NCBI GenBank assembly: GCA_964545475.1
Contig: CAZJGG010000025.1
Coordinates: 1-39,470 of the forward strand
Reading direction: 5' to 3'
DNA length: 39,470 bases
From: CAZJGG01 sp964545475
GTDB lineage: Bacteria; Bacillota; Clostridia; Lachnospirales; JAISER01
Part shown: positions 7,489 to 15,478 of the stretch, in pieces
How positions within the stretch are numbered: the first letter of the stretch is position 1
Layout of the letters: the number at the start of each line of letters is the position of its first letter
The notes under the pieces: generated by a model
Told to the model about the DNA's origin: nothing
Seen by the model: only the letters and a program-made list of their open reading frames with translations
The model's database searches: none
Translations under genes and position numbers: made by a program

Positions 7489-8853
7489 TTATGAAAAAAA
7501 CTTCTCCTTATAACCCATGATGAAAACTAAAATTATAATTAACGGCAAGACATATGAAACATAAGTTCTTGCAAATTTCGGGAACTTTGGACCCTCTCCA
7601 GAATCTGCTTCTTCAATAAATTTATCCCAGCCCCAGCCTTTTTTCCAAGTACAGAATAAAATATAAACAACACAGCCAAGGGGTAAGATGTTAGAGCTTA
7701 CAAGGAAGTCTTCAAGGTCTAGAATGCTGCCCAGTGGTGCGAAAGAGCTCCAAACATTAAAACCAAGAGCACATGGAAGTGATAAAATAATTATAGCAAC
7801 AAGGTTTATAGCAACGGATTTTTGGCGGCTGCACCCTGTTAAGTCTATAGCAAAGGAAACAATGTTTTCAAAAACGGCAATAACAGTTGAAAGAGCCGCA
7901 AAAGACATAAACAGGAAGAATAATGAACCCCAGAACTGACCGCCGGCCATTGCGTTAAATATGTTAGGAAGTGTTACAAAAACAAGCCCAGGCCCTGCCC
8001 CCGGTTCAACGCCGAATGAGAAACATGCCGGGAAAATAATAAGACCAGCCATAATTGCAACAAATGTATCAAGTAGTGTAACGTTAATACTTTCGCCGAA
8101 AAGTGTTCTGTCTTTTGAAATATAGCTTCCGAAAATTGCCATGCTGCCCATACCAAGGCTAAGAGTGAAAAGAGCCTGGCTTAAAGCTGCATATGTAGTC
8201 GCCCAAACGCCGTTTGCCGCATAGTTTGCAAAGTTAGGCATTAAATAGAAGTTAAGACCTGCCCCGGAATTTGGAAGGGTTACGGAACGGATAGCAAGCA
8301 CTACCATTAAAAGCAAAAGGCTTACCATCATAACCTTTGTAATTCTTTCAACGCCTTTTTGAACACCCATAGCACAAACGCCGAAAGAAACTAAACATAC
8401 AACAATCATCCAAAATATAAGACCACCTGGGTTTCCAAGCATTCCGCCGAAATAAGCGCCGACTTCGTCTGGAGAAAGCCCAACTAAATCACCTTTAGCC
8501 ATATTAAATAAATATGCAACCATCCAACCTGCTACAGTGGTGTAAAACATCATTAATAAATAATTACCTGCCATACCGAAAAATCCGAATATGTGCCATT
8601 TTGTACCTTTTGGTTCTAAAACTTTAAAAGATGTGGCAATACTTCTGCGGCTTCCACGTCCAACGGAAAATTCCATTGCCATAACAGGAACGCCAATGAT
8701 TACTAGAAACAACAGATACACCAAAACAAATGCCGCACCTCCGAATTGCCCAACAATAAACGGAAAGCGCCAAACGTTTCCAAGGCCAATTGCACAGCCT
8801 GCAGAGATAAGAATAAATCCTAAACGGGTTGAAAACTTTTCTCTTTCTTGCAT
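7489..8853 (-). CDS. Sodium:neurotransmitter symporter (NSS/SNF) family amino-acid transporter
   Basis: An integral membrane protein of about 11-12 helices that couples sodium entry to uptake of an amino acid or related amine, the LeuT/MhsT/Tyt1 family. It is 454 aa from the ATG at 8853, chosen because GAGGGG lies 8 nt upstream; a TTG six codons earlier has no SD. The TM1 unwound segment AGCAIGLGNVWRFP (18-31), which forms the sodium and substrate sites, is intact. It is followed by TM2 with FVLVYLLFLVIIGVPVM and the TM6 segment SQALFTLSLGMG. The short C-terminal tail is typical of bacterial members. The substrate cannot be told from the sequence. The gene shares orientation with dacF and the pair is bracketed by inverted family B repeats. 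Confidence 0.93.
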   Translation of the reverse strand: MQEREKFSTRLGFILISAGCAIGLGNVWRFPFIVGQFGGAAFVLVYLLFLVIIGVPVMAMEFSVGRGSRRSIATSFKVLEPKGTKWHIFGFFGMAGNYLLMMFYTTVAGWMVAYLFNMAKGDLVGLSPDEVGAYFGGMLGNPGGLIFWMIVVCLVSFGVCAMGVQKGVERITKVMMVSLLLLMVVLAIRSVTLPNSGAGLNFYLMPNFANYAANGVWATTYAALSQALFTLSLGMGSMAIFGSYISKDRTLFGESINVTLLDTFVAIMAGLIIFPACFSFGVEPGAGPGLVFVTLPNIFNAMAGGQFWGSLFFLFMSFAALSTVIAVFENIVSFAIDLTGCSRQKSVAINLVAIIILSLPCALGFNVWSSFAPLGSILDLEDFLVSSNILPLGCVVYILFCTWKKGWGWDKFIEEADSGEGPKFPKFARTYVSYVLPLIIILVFIMGYKEKFFS

Positions 8854-8890
8854 ATATTTTTCCCCTCTCAAAGAAAATAATTGTTTTTAA

Positions 8891-8919
8891 ATAATATTAT
8901 AAATAAGTACAATTGGCAA
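8891..8919 (-). promoter_or_regulatory. Possible promoter of the NSS transporter gene
   Basis: Minus-strand TTGCCA (8919-8914), 17-bp spacer, TATTAT (8896-8891), located 38 bp upstream of the ATG. A TATAAT overlaps with a shorter spacing. Plausible by sequence only. Confidence 0.4.
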
Positions 8920-8986
8920 GAAAATTTTTCAAATTTCATAAGTTTTAGTGATTTTTATTTTCAAAGCTTTAAAGTGAACAAGCTTT

Positions 8987-9084
8987 AGCTATTTGCAAAA
9001 ACATAAACAGCTATGTTCGCGGAAACAGCGGTGAAACGTTTGCTGTTTCCGCTCCACACCTGTCAATGTTTTGTCAAATTGCTC
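8987..9084. repeat. Family B small interspersed repeat, copy 2 (98 bp, inverted relative to copy 1)
   Basis: Near-identical to the reverse complement of 5981-6060, with 18 extra bases near the right end. In this copy the interior forms a perfect hairpin, GCGGAAACAGC with GCTGTTTCCGC. It fills most of the 345-bp gap between the transporter and the fab operon; the rest of that gap holds the two divergent promoters. Confidence 0.85.
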
Positions 9085-9134
9085 TTTATGCATAAAACGG
9101 AGTTATATAGTTGTAATATGTCGGTAAAATTATG

Positions 9135-9163
9135 TTGACAAAAGCTTGTTATGTTATTATACT
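9135..9163 (+). promoter_or_regulatory. Promoter of the fab/acc operon
   Basis: TTGACA (9135-9140), 17-bp spacer, TATACT (9158-9163): near-consensus sigma-A type. It lies 54 bp before the fabT start codon. The first operator begins at the last base of the -10 box, so a bound repressor would occlude RNA polymerase. Confidence 0.88.
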
Positions 9164-9191
9164 TTGATAGTCAAATGCTTTGATTATCAAA
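9163..9191. promoter_or_regulatory. Two adjacent FabT-type operator palindromes
   Basis: TTTGATAGTCAAA (9163-9175) and TTTGATTATCAAA (9179-9191), centre to centre 16 bp. The second is a perfect palindrome around its central T and matches the FabT operator consensus known from streptococci (TTTGATTATCAAA core). Their position between the -10 box and the fabT RBS predicts autoregulation and repression of the whole operon. Confidence 0.85.
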
Positions 9192-9216
9192 ACAAATTTT
9201 TGGCACGGAGGTTTTT

Positions 9217-9672
9217 ATGGACGATGCTTTGTTTATAATTAATAAGCTTATGGCTGATATATTTTATGATATATTGAAAATTGAAGAAATAGCGATTAAA
9301 AACAGCTCGTTCGACGATGTTTCCGTATCGGAAATTCATACTATAGAGGCAATTGGGCTTTTTGACAGAAAAACAATGGGAGAAATAGCCAAAAGGCTGG
9401 GGATAACCGTTGGAACTCTCACAGTTGCCATAAATCATTTGGTAAAAAAAGGTTATGTGCAACGGTTTAGAACACAGGACGACAGGCGAGTTGTTAAAGT
9501 GGGGCTTACCAAAAAAGGAAGAGTTTTATTCCGGCTTCATGACAACTTTCACAAAAAGGCAGCAAAGGAATCCATGTGTGGGCTTAATGATATTGAAATA
9601 AGAGCTTTAGCCAGCGCTTTAAGTAAAGTACACGCATTTTTACTAAAAAACTATTTGGGAGCGAATATATGA
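9217..9672 (+). CDS. fabT: MarR-family regulator of fatty acid synthesis, FabT-like
   Basis: A 151-aa MarR-type winged-helix repressor. Residues about 50-110 hold the DNA-binding domain: TMGEIAKRLGITVGTLTVAINHLVKKGYVQR as helix-turn-helix, then the wing with TQDDRRVVKVGLTKKG. In lactic acid bacteria FabT represses fab genes with long-chain acyl-ACP as corepressor. Its place as the first gene of the fab cluster, behind two FabT-type operators, supports the same role. The SD CGGAGGT precedes the ATG. The stop overlaps the fabH start (ATGA). The acyl-ACP corepressor is inferred from the family. Confidence 0.9.
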   Translation: MDDALFIINKLMADIFYDILKIEEIAIKNSSFDDVSVSEIHTIEAIGLFDRKTMGEIAKRLGITVGTLTVAINHLVKKGYVQRFRTQDDRRVVKVGLTKKGRVLFRLHDNFHKKAAKESMCGLNDIEIRALASALSKVHAFLLKNYLGANI

Positions 9673-10643
9673 AAAAAATCGAAATAAAGGCTTTCGGCTC
9701 GTATGCGCCACCTTTTGTGGTTACAAACGACGATTTATCCAAATTTGTTGAAACAAGCGACGAATGGATCTATAGCAGAACGGGTATTAAAAGACGGCAT
9801 ATAACTACAGATGAAAATACATCTGATATGTGCATTAAAGTCGCAAATAAAGTATTAAAAAATTCGGGTTTCAACCCGGAAAATATAGATATAATTGTAG
9901 TTTGTACCTTAACCGGGGAGTATGGTTCGCCTTCAACAGCGTGCATTGTTCAAGGGGCTATAGGGGCAAAAAACGCAATAGCTTTTGACTTGGTCGCCGC
10001 TTGCACAGGGTTTGTTTACGGGCTTTCCGTTGCAGAAAAGCTTATTCGTTGCGGCAACTACAATTCTGCCCTAGTTATTGGAGGAGAAAATCTTTCAAAA
10101 ATTGTGGACTGGACGGAAAGGAAAAATTGCGTGCTTTTAGGAGACGGTTGTGGTGGTGCGCTTATTGTAGCAGGCGAAAAGGAATCGTTTTTATGCGAGG
10201 ATATACACGCCGATGGAAGCAAGGCTCAAATGCTTTTGGCAAACCATCAGCCATTAAGAAGCCCTTTTGCAACAATAAACGAGCCTATACAAACTTTCAC
10301 AATGGACGGGCGTGGGATTTTTGACTTTGTTGTTAAAAAAATCCCAATAAGTATAAAGACTATACTTGAAAAAACAAATACATCAATTGATGATATAAAA
10401 TATATTATCCCTCATCAGGCAAACGCAAGAATAATTGAGGCGGTTGCTAAAAAAATGAAAATTGGCTTAGAAAAGTTTTATATGAATATAGAGGAATACG
10501 GCAATACATCCTCCGGTACTATTCCCATTGCTCTTGATGAAATGGCTGAAAAAGGTCTTATCACAATTGGCTCTGGAGAAAAAATTATTTTAGCAGGCTT
10601 CGGTGGAGGCTTAACTTGGGGCGCATTGCTGTTGGAGATATAA
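9669..10643 (+). CDS. fabH: 3-oxoacyl-ACP synthase III
   Basis: FabH starts fatty acid synthesis by condensing an acyl-CoA primer with malonyl-ACP. The 324-aa protein is full length, with the Cys-His-Asn triad visible: Cys112 in AACTGFVYGL, His249 in IPHQANARI, Asn279 in EEYGNTSSG. The C-terminal GFGGGLTWGA motif is intact. The start codon overlaps the fabT stop by 4 bp, so translation is probably coupled. The primer preference (acetyl or branched-chain CoA) cannot be read safely from the sequence. Confidence 0.97.
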   Translation: MKKIEIKAFGSYAPPFVVTNDDLSKFVETSDEWIYSRTGIKRRHITTDENTSDMCIKVANKVLKNSGFNPENIDIIVVCTLTGEYGSPSTACIVQGAIGAKNAIAFDLVAACTGFVYGLSVAEKLIRCGNYNSALVIGGENLSKIVDWTERKNCVLLGDGCGGALIVAGEKESFLCEDIHADGSKAQMLLANHQPLRSPFATINEPIQTFTMDGRGIFDFVVKKIPISIKTILEKTNTSIDDIKYIIPHQANARIIEAVAKKMKIGLEKFYMNIEEYGNTSSGTIPIALDEMAEKGLITIGSGEKIILAGFGGGLTWGALLLEI

Positions 10644-10658
10644 ATTCAGGAGGTTAAT

Positions 10659-11618
10659 ATGAATACAGCTATTACAGAAATGCTTGGAATAAAAACACCT
10701 ATTTTACAGGGTGCAATGGCGTGGATTGCAGACAGTTCCCTTGCTTCCGCTGTTTCAAACGCAGGAGGGCTTGGTATTATTGCCGCCGGCAATGCTCCTG
10801 TAGATGTTGTTAGAGAAGAGATTAAAAGGACTAAAGAGCTTACGGACAAGCCGTTTGGCGTAAACATAATGCTGTTGTCGCCTTTTGCAGACGACATTGC
10901 ACAGCTTGTTTGCGACGAAAACGTTGCAATGGTAACAACCGGCGCAGGAAATCCGGGGAAATATATGGAGGCTTTTAAAAGTAAAAATATAAAAGTTGTT
11001 CCTGTTGTTCCAAGCGTTGCTTTTGCGAAAAAGCTGGAAAAAATGGGGGCAGATGCAATAATTGCAGAGGGCATGGAGTCCGGTGGGCATATAGGAAAGC
11101 TTACAACTCTGGCAATGCTTCCTCAAATTATTGAATCGGTAAAAATCCCTGTTATTGCCGCCGGAGGGATTGGCGACGGCAAAGGCATGGCGGCGGCTCT
11201 AATGCTTGGAGCCCAAGGGGTTCAGCTTGGAACAAGGTTTTTGGTTGCTAAGGAATGTACTGTTCACCAGAATTATAAAAATGTAATTTTAAAAGCAAAA
11301 GACATTGATACAACTGTATCCGGCGCAAAAACAGGGCATCCCGTAAGAGTTATCCGTAATAAGCAAACAAGGCTTTTTGATGAGCTTGAAAAACAGGATA
11401 TGGAATTTGAAGAGTTTATGAAAAAGTTTGACGAAATGGGTACAGGAGCTTTAAAACGAGCGGTTAAAGACGGTGACATTGAGTTCGGCTCTGTTATGAG
11501 CGGGCAAATTGCCGGTTTTATTAAAGCGGAACAAACATGTAAAGAAATGATTGACGAAATTACGGCGGAATGTATTAAAACAATTAAACAGGCCGCATTA
11601 AAGTATTGCGGGGTGTGA
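10659..11618 (+). CDS. fabK: Enoyl-ACP reductase II (FMN-dependent)
   Basis: FabK reduces trans-2-enoyl-ACP to acyl-ACP, the last step of each elongation cycle, using FMN and NAD(P)H. The 319-aa protein has the nitronate-monooxygenase-like TIM barrel: TPILQGAMAWIAD at the N terminus, GVNIMLLSP (67-75), EGMESGGHIG (137-146) with the catalytic His144, and the phosphate-binding AAGGIGDG plus GAQGVQLGTRF. The SD AGGAGG lies 4 nt before the ATG. No fabI or fabL-type reductase occurs here, so FabK is the predicted sole reductase of this cluster; such organisms are typically insensitive to triclosan. Confidence 0.95.
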   Translation: MNTAITEMLGIKTPILQGAMAWIADSSLASAVSNAGGLGIIAAGNAPVDVVREEIKRTKELTDKPFGVNIMLLSPFADDIAQLVCDENVAMVTTGAGNPGKYMEAFKSKNIKVVPVVPSVAFAKKLEKMGADAIIAEGMESGGHIGKLTTLAMLPQIIESVKIPVIAAGGIGDGKGMAAALMLGAQGVQLGTRFLVAKECTVHQNYKNVILKAKDIDTTVSGAKTGHPVRVIRNKQTRLFDELEKQDMEFEEFMKKFDEMGTGALKRAVKDGDIEFGSVMSGQIAGFIKAEQTCKEMIDEITAECIKTIKQAALKYCGV

Positions 11619-11620
11619 AA

Positions 11621-12556
11621 ATGAAGACAGCTTTTATGTTCAGCGGTCAAGGGGCGCAGTATAGCGGCATGGGGAAAGAGCTTTACGACAATTTCCCTCA
11701 GTGCAAAAAGATTTATGACGAAGCGGACAACGCCCTTGGATTTAAAATATCCGAAATTTGCTTTGGAAGTGATGAAAGGCTTAACGATACGGAGTTTACC
11801 CAACCGGCGGTTTTAACAGCTGGGTATGCGGCTTATCAGCTTGTAAAGCATTTAACCCCGGATTATGTTTTAGGACTTAGCCTTGGCGAATATACTGCTT
11901 TATGCGCAAGTGGAGCGTTTGATTTTTCTGAAGCGGTTTGCCTTGTTCAAAAAAGAGGTAAGTTTATGACGGAAGCTTGCCCAAAAGGCAAAGGGGCAAT
12001 GAGCGCCGTTTTAAATCTTTCAAGAGAGCTTGTTGTTGAAAGCTGTAAAGAAGCAAGCCACTTAGGTATAATAAGCGCCGCAAATTTTAATGTACCGGGG
12101 CAAATTGTTATTGCAGGGGAAGTTGCAGCTTTGGAAAAAGCGGAGGAAATAGCTCTTTCTAAAGGGGCAAAACGCTGTATGCGGTTAAACGTTAGTGGAG
12201 CATTTCATACAGAGCTATTAAAAGAAGCTTCCGAAAGGCTTTCTGGGGAGCTTGACAAAGTTGCCATAAAAGATATGGAAGTTCCTGTTTTAACAAACCT
12301 TACAGGAGATTTTATTGAAGGTAAAAACAGCATTAAGCCCACACTTGTAAAGCAGATTATGTCCGGTGTATTATGGGAAGACTCTATTAATAAATTGTTA
12401 AATATTGGTGTAACAAGGTTTGTAGAATTGGGCTGCGGAAAAGTTCTTTTCGGCTTTGTAAAGAAAATTGCAAAAGCTCAAAATATTGAAGTTGAAATTT
12501 ATAACATAGAGGATTTGGCAAGCTTTAGGGCGTGGGAAGGAGCGGTTAAACAATGA
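11621..12556 (+). CDS. fabD: Malonyl-CoA:ACP transacylase
   Basis: FabD transfers malonyl from CoA to ACP. The protein is 311 aa from the ATG at 11621, only 2 bp after the fabK stop. In-frame TTG and GTG codons a few codons upstream overlap fabK and would be out of line with family N termini (MKTAFMFSGQGAQ). The catalytic Ser87 sits in GLSLGEY and His196 in SGAFHTELL, with Gln10/Gln13 in FSGQGAQ. The stop overlaps the fabG start. ACP, its substrate, is not encoded in this operon. Confidence 0.96.
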   Translation: MKTAFMFSGQGAQYSGMGKELYDNFPQCKKIYDEADNALGFKISEICFGSDERLNDTEFTQPAVLTAGYAAYQLVKHLTPDYVLGLSLGEYTALCASGAFDFSEAVCLVQKRGKFMTEACPKGKGAMSAVLNLSRELVVESCKEASHLGIISAANFNVPGQIVIAGEVAALEKAEEIALSKGAKRCMRLNVSGAFHTELLKEASERLSGELDKVAIKDMEVPVLTNLTGDFIEGKNSIKPTLVKQIMSGVLWEDSINKLLNIGVTRFVELGCGKVLFGFVKKIAKAQNIEVEIYNIEDLASFRAWEGAVKQ

Positions 12557-13278
12557 AAGATAAAACCGTTATAATTACTGGTGCGGCGAAAGGCATTGGC
12601 AGGGCGATAGCCCTTGAATTTGCAGAAAACGGCGCAAACATTGTGATTAATTACCGTGGGGAAGAACCGGCGGAATTAATAGCAGAAATAAAAGAAAAAG
12701 GTGTGCTGTGTCTTGCGGTTAAAGCAGACGTTAGCGACTATACTCAAGCCGGAGAACTTATAAAAAAAGCTAAAAAGGAATTCGGCAGAGTTGATGTTTT
12801 AATTAACAACGCCGGAATAACCAGAGATAATTTAATTATAAGAATGAGCGAAAAAGATTTTGATGACGTTATTGATATAAATTTAAAAGGGGCGTTTAAT
12901 ACCACAAAACACGTCGCAAACATAATGATGAAGCAAAAAAGCGGAGCAATTATTAATATGTCCAGCGTTGTAGGGGTTTCCGGCAATGCAGGGCAAATAA
13001 ATTACGCCGCAAGCAAAGCAGGGATTATCGGGCTTACAAAGTCCGCCGCAAAAGAGCTTGCTCCTCGTAATATAACATGCAATGCAATAGCACCGGGCTT
13101 TATTGAAACTGATATGACTGATAAACTGCCGGAAAATATAAAGGCTTCAATGCTTGAATCAATACCTTTAAAAAAATTTGGAAGCACAAAAGACGTTGCA
13201 AGGCTTGCGCTGTTTTTGGCGCAAAACGATTATATAACAGGTCAAGTTATTAACGTTGACGGCGGTATGTTGATGTAG
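12553..13278 (+). CDS. fabG: 3-oxoacyl-ACP reductase
   Basis: A short-chain dehydrogenase/reductase that reduces 3-ketoacyl-ACP with NADPH. The 241-aa protein shows the Rossmann motif TGAAKGIG (9-16), the NNAG motif (85-88), and catalytic Asn110, Ser138, Tyr151 and Lys155 (NYAASKAG). The PG motif and IETDMT segment follow. Start overlaps the fabD stop (ATGA). Typical FabG in length and context. Confidence 0.97.
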   Translation: MKDKTVIITGAAKGIGRAIALEFAENGANIVINYRGEEPAELIAEIKEKGVLCLAVKADVSDYTQAGELIKKAKKEFGRVDVLINNAGITRDNLIIRMSEKDFDDVIDINLKGAFNTTKHVANIMMKQKSGAIINMSSVVGVSGNAGQINYAASKAGIIGLTKSAAKELAPRNITCNAIAPGFIETDMTDKLPENIKASMLESIPLKKFGSTKDVARLALFLAQNDYITGQVINVDGGMLM

Positions 13279-13318
13279 AATATCTCACGGTATACAAACA
13301 AAATTAGGGAGGAAAAGT

Positions 13319-14557
13319 ATGAACCGCAGAGTAGTAATTACGGGAATGGGTGCTTTAACGCCCATAGGCAACACTGCCCAAGAGTTTTGGCAAAATACTA
13401 AAAACGGTGTAGTCGGCATAGATTTTATAACAAAGTTTGATACAACTAATTTTAAAGTTAAAATTGCAGGTGAGGTTAAAAACCTTAACACTGATTTATA
13501 TATTGAGAAAAAAGAAACAAAGCGTATGGATTTGTTTTCAACATATGCCGTTGTAGCGGCAGTTCAGGCTGTTAGAGACAGCAAAATAGATTTAGAAACA
13601 ATTGATAAAGACCGCTTCGGAGTTTTTGTGGGCACAGGTATAGGCGGGCTTGGAATGATTGAAGAGCAAGTTGTGAAAATAGCGGAAAAAGGCCCAAACA
13701 GAGTTGCCCCGTTGTTTATACCAAGCGCAATTGTAAACATGGCTGCCGGAAACGTTGCAATTAAATTTGGGGCGGCAGGTGTTTGTTCATGTGTTGTAAC
13801 AGCTTGCGCCACAGGCACAAACTCAATCGGCGAGGCGTTTAGAAGCATAAAATTTGGTTTTTCGGATATTTGCCTTGCAGGCGGCACAGAAGCTTCAATT
13901 ACATCTTCAGGGACGGCAGGTTTTACAAACCTTACCGCTCTTTCTGAAACAAATGAACCTCTTCGTTCATCTATCCCTTTTGACCTTGAAAGAACAGGAT
14001 TTGTTATGGGAGAGGGCGCCGGAATTGTATTTTTAGAGGAAATGGAATCTGCAATTAAACGTGGAGCTCATATTTACGGTGAAGTTGTGGGTTATGGCAC
14101 AAACTGCGATGCTTATCATATAACAAGCCCAATGCCCGGGGGCGAAGGTGCTTCCAAAGCCATGGAGCTTGCAATGAAAGAAGCAGGCATAAGCCCGGAA
14201 GAGGTATCGTACATTAACGCCCACGGCACAAGCACAAAACCAAACGATAAAACTGAAACAATTGCTATAAAAAGAACATTTGGTGAACATGCAAAAAATT
14301 TATATGTAAGCTCAACAAAATCTATGACAGGGCATTTGCTCGGGGCGGCAGGAGCTGTTGAAGCTATTGCTTCCATAATGGCTCTTGAAGATGGCTTTGC
14401 ACCCCCAACGGCAGGGCTTAAAGTTCCAGACCCGGAATGCGATTTAAATTACGTCCCTAACGTGGGCGTAAGCGCAAATATGAAATACGCTATTTCAAAC
14501 TCCTTCGGGTTTGGTGGTCATAATGCCGTTTTGTGCTTTAAAAAATGGGAGGCTTAA
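13319..14557 (+). CDS. fabF: 3-oxoacyl-ACP synthase II
   Basis: FabF performs the elongating condensations with malonyl-ACP. The 412-aa protein has the Cys-His-His catalytic set: Cys163 in TACATGTNS, His302 in NAHGTSTKPND, His339 in SMTGHLLGAAGA. The C-terminal NSFGFGGHN motif is present. A 40-bp gap with a strong GGGAGG SD separates it from fabG. No acpP is found in that gap, where clostridial clusters often carry one nearby. Confidence 0.97.
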   Translation: MNRRVVITGMGALTPIGNTAQEFWQNTKNGVVGIDFITKFDTTNFKVKIAGEVKNLNTDLYIEKKETKRMDLFSTYAVVAAVQAVRDSKIDLETIDKDRFGVFVGTGIGGLGMIEEQVVKIAEKGPNRVAPLFIPSAIVNMAAGNVAIKFGAAGVCSCVVTACATGTNSIGEAFRSIKFGFSDICLAGGTEASITSSGTAGFTNLTALSETNEPLRSSIPFDLERTGFVMGEGAGIVFLEEMESAIKRGAHIYGEVVGYGTNCDAYHITSPMPGGEGASKAMELAMKEAGISPEEVSYINAHGTSTKPNDKTETIAIKRTFGEHAKNLYVSSTKSMTGHLLGAAGAVEAIASIMALEDGFAPPTAGLKVPDPECDLNYVPNVGVSANMKYAISNSFGFGGHNAVLCFKKWEA

Positions 14558-14558
14558 A

Positions 14559-15044
14559 ATGGATTTCCAAGATATTAAATATTTAATAGACAGAATAGAA
14601 AACTCTAGCTTAACGGAATTTGAGCTAAAAATAGACAACGAATATATAAAAATGGGGAAAAACGGCGTTTCGCCGCAACCGCAAATACAGGTTCAACAAC
14701 CAAAGCCGCAAATAATTGAAGCGGCGCAAGTTAAGCTTGAACAGGTCGTAACCGAAATTAAAGCTCCTGTAATGCCTGCACAGCAGGAAAGCGCCCCTGC
14801 CGAGGCAGAGGGCAATTTTGTAAAAGCTCCCCTTGTAGGGACGTTTTACGAAAGTCCATCTCCAGATAAACCAGCTTTTAAAAAAGCCGGGGATATGGTT
14901 AAAAAAGGCGATGTTTTGTGCATTATCGAGGCTATGAAAGTTATGAACGAAATTGTATGTGAATACGACGGCAAAGTTGCTGATGTTTTAGTTCAAAACG
15001 AGCAAATGGTGGAATACGGTCAAAGCTTATTTAGGATTGTGTAG
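14559..15044 (+). CDS. accB: Biotin carboxyl carrier protein of acetyl-CoA carboxylase
   Basis: BCCP carries the biotin that shuttles CO2 from AccC to the AccAD carboxyltransferase. The protein is 161 aa from the ATG at 14559, placed after GGGAGG and one base beyond the fabF stop. An N-terminal helical region (1-35) leads to a Gln/Pro/Ala-rich flexible linker (about 38-85) and the biotinyl domain with EAMKVMN, biotin on Lys127. The thumb-type insertion SPSPDKPAF (99-107) typical of acetyl-CoA carboxylase BCCP is present. Confidence 0.96.
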   Translation: MDFQDIKYLIDRIENSSLTEFELKIDNEYIKMGKNGVSPQPQIQVQQPKPQIIEAAQVKLEQVVTEIKAPVMPAQQESAPAEAEGNFVKAPLVGTFYESPSPDKPAFKKAGDMVKKGDVLCIIEAMKVMNEIVCEYDGKVADVLVQNEQMVEYGQSLFRIV

Positions 15045-15058
15045 AAAGCAGGTTAACT

Positions 15059-15478
15059 ATGGATATTAATGAAATAATGAAAATACTTCCTCACCGTTAT
15101 CCCTTTCTGCTTATAGACAGAGTTTTAGAAGTTGAAGCGGGGAAACGTGTTGTTGCTATTAAAAACGTAACAATGAACGAAAACTTTTTTACCGGGCATT
15201 ACCCGGGAGAACCTGTAATGCCGGGGGTTTTAATAATTGAGGCAATGGCCCAAGCAGGGGGAGTTGCTATTCTTTCTTTAGAAGAATTTAAAGGCAGAAA
15301 CCCTTATTTTGCGGCTATAGACAAAGCGAAATTTAGAAAAAAAGTTGTCCCCGGAGACACTTTAAGGATTGAAATGGAAATTATAAAGCTTAAAAATTCA
15401 GCCGGTATAGGTAAAGGCGTTGCCTACGTGGGCGACAGCAAGGTATGCGAGGGCGAATTTACATTTATGATTGGATAG
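15059..15478 (+). CDS. fabZ: 3-hydroxyacyl-ACP dehydratase
   Basis: FabZ dehydrates 3-hydroxyacyl-ACP to the trans-2-enoyl form. The 139-aa hot-dog-fold protein starts with the usual ILPHRYPFLLIDRV and carries the catalytic His47 in TGHYPGEPVMPG and Glu61 in IIEAMAQ. It lies between accB and accC and its stop codon immediately precedes the accC ATG, as in other Bacillota fab clusters. Confidence 0.97.
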   Translation: MDINEIMKILPHRYPFLLIDRVLEVEAGKRVVAIKNVTMNENFFTGHYPGEPVMPGVLIIEAMAQAGGVAILSLEEFKGRNPYFAAIDKAKFRKKVVPGDTLRIEMEIIKLKNSAGIGKGVAYVGDSKVCEGEFTFMIG

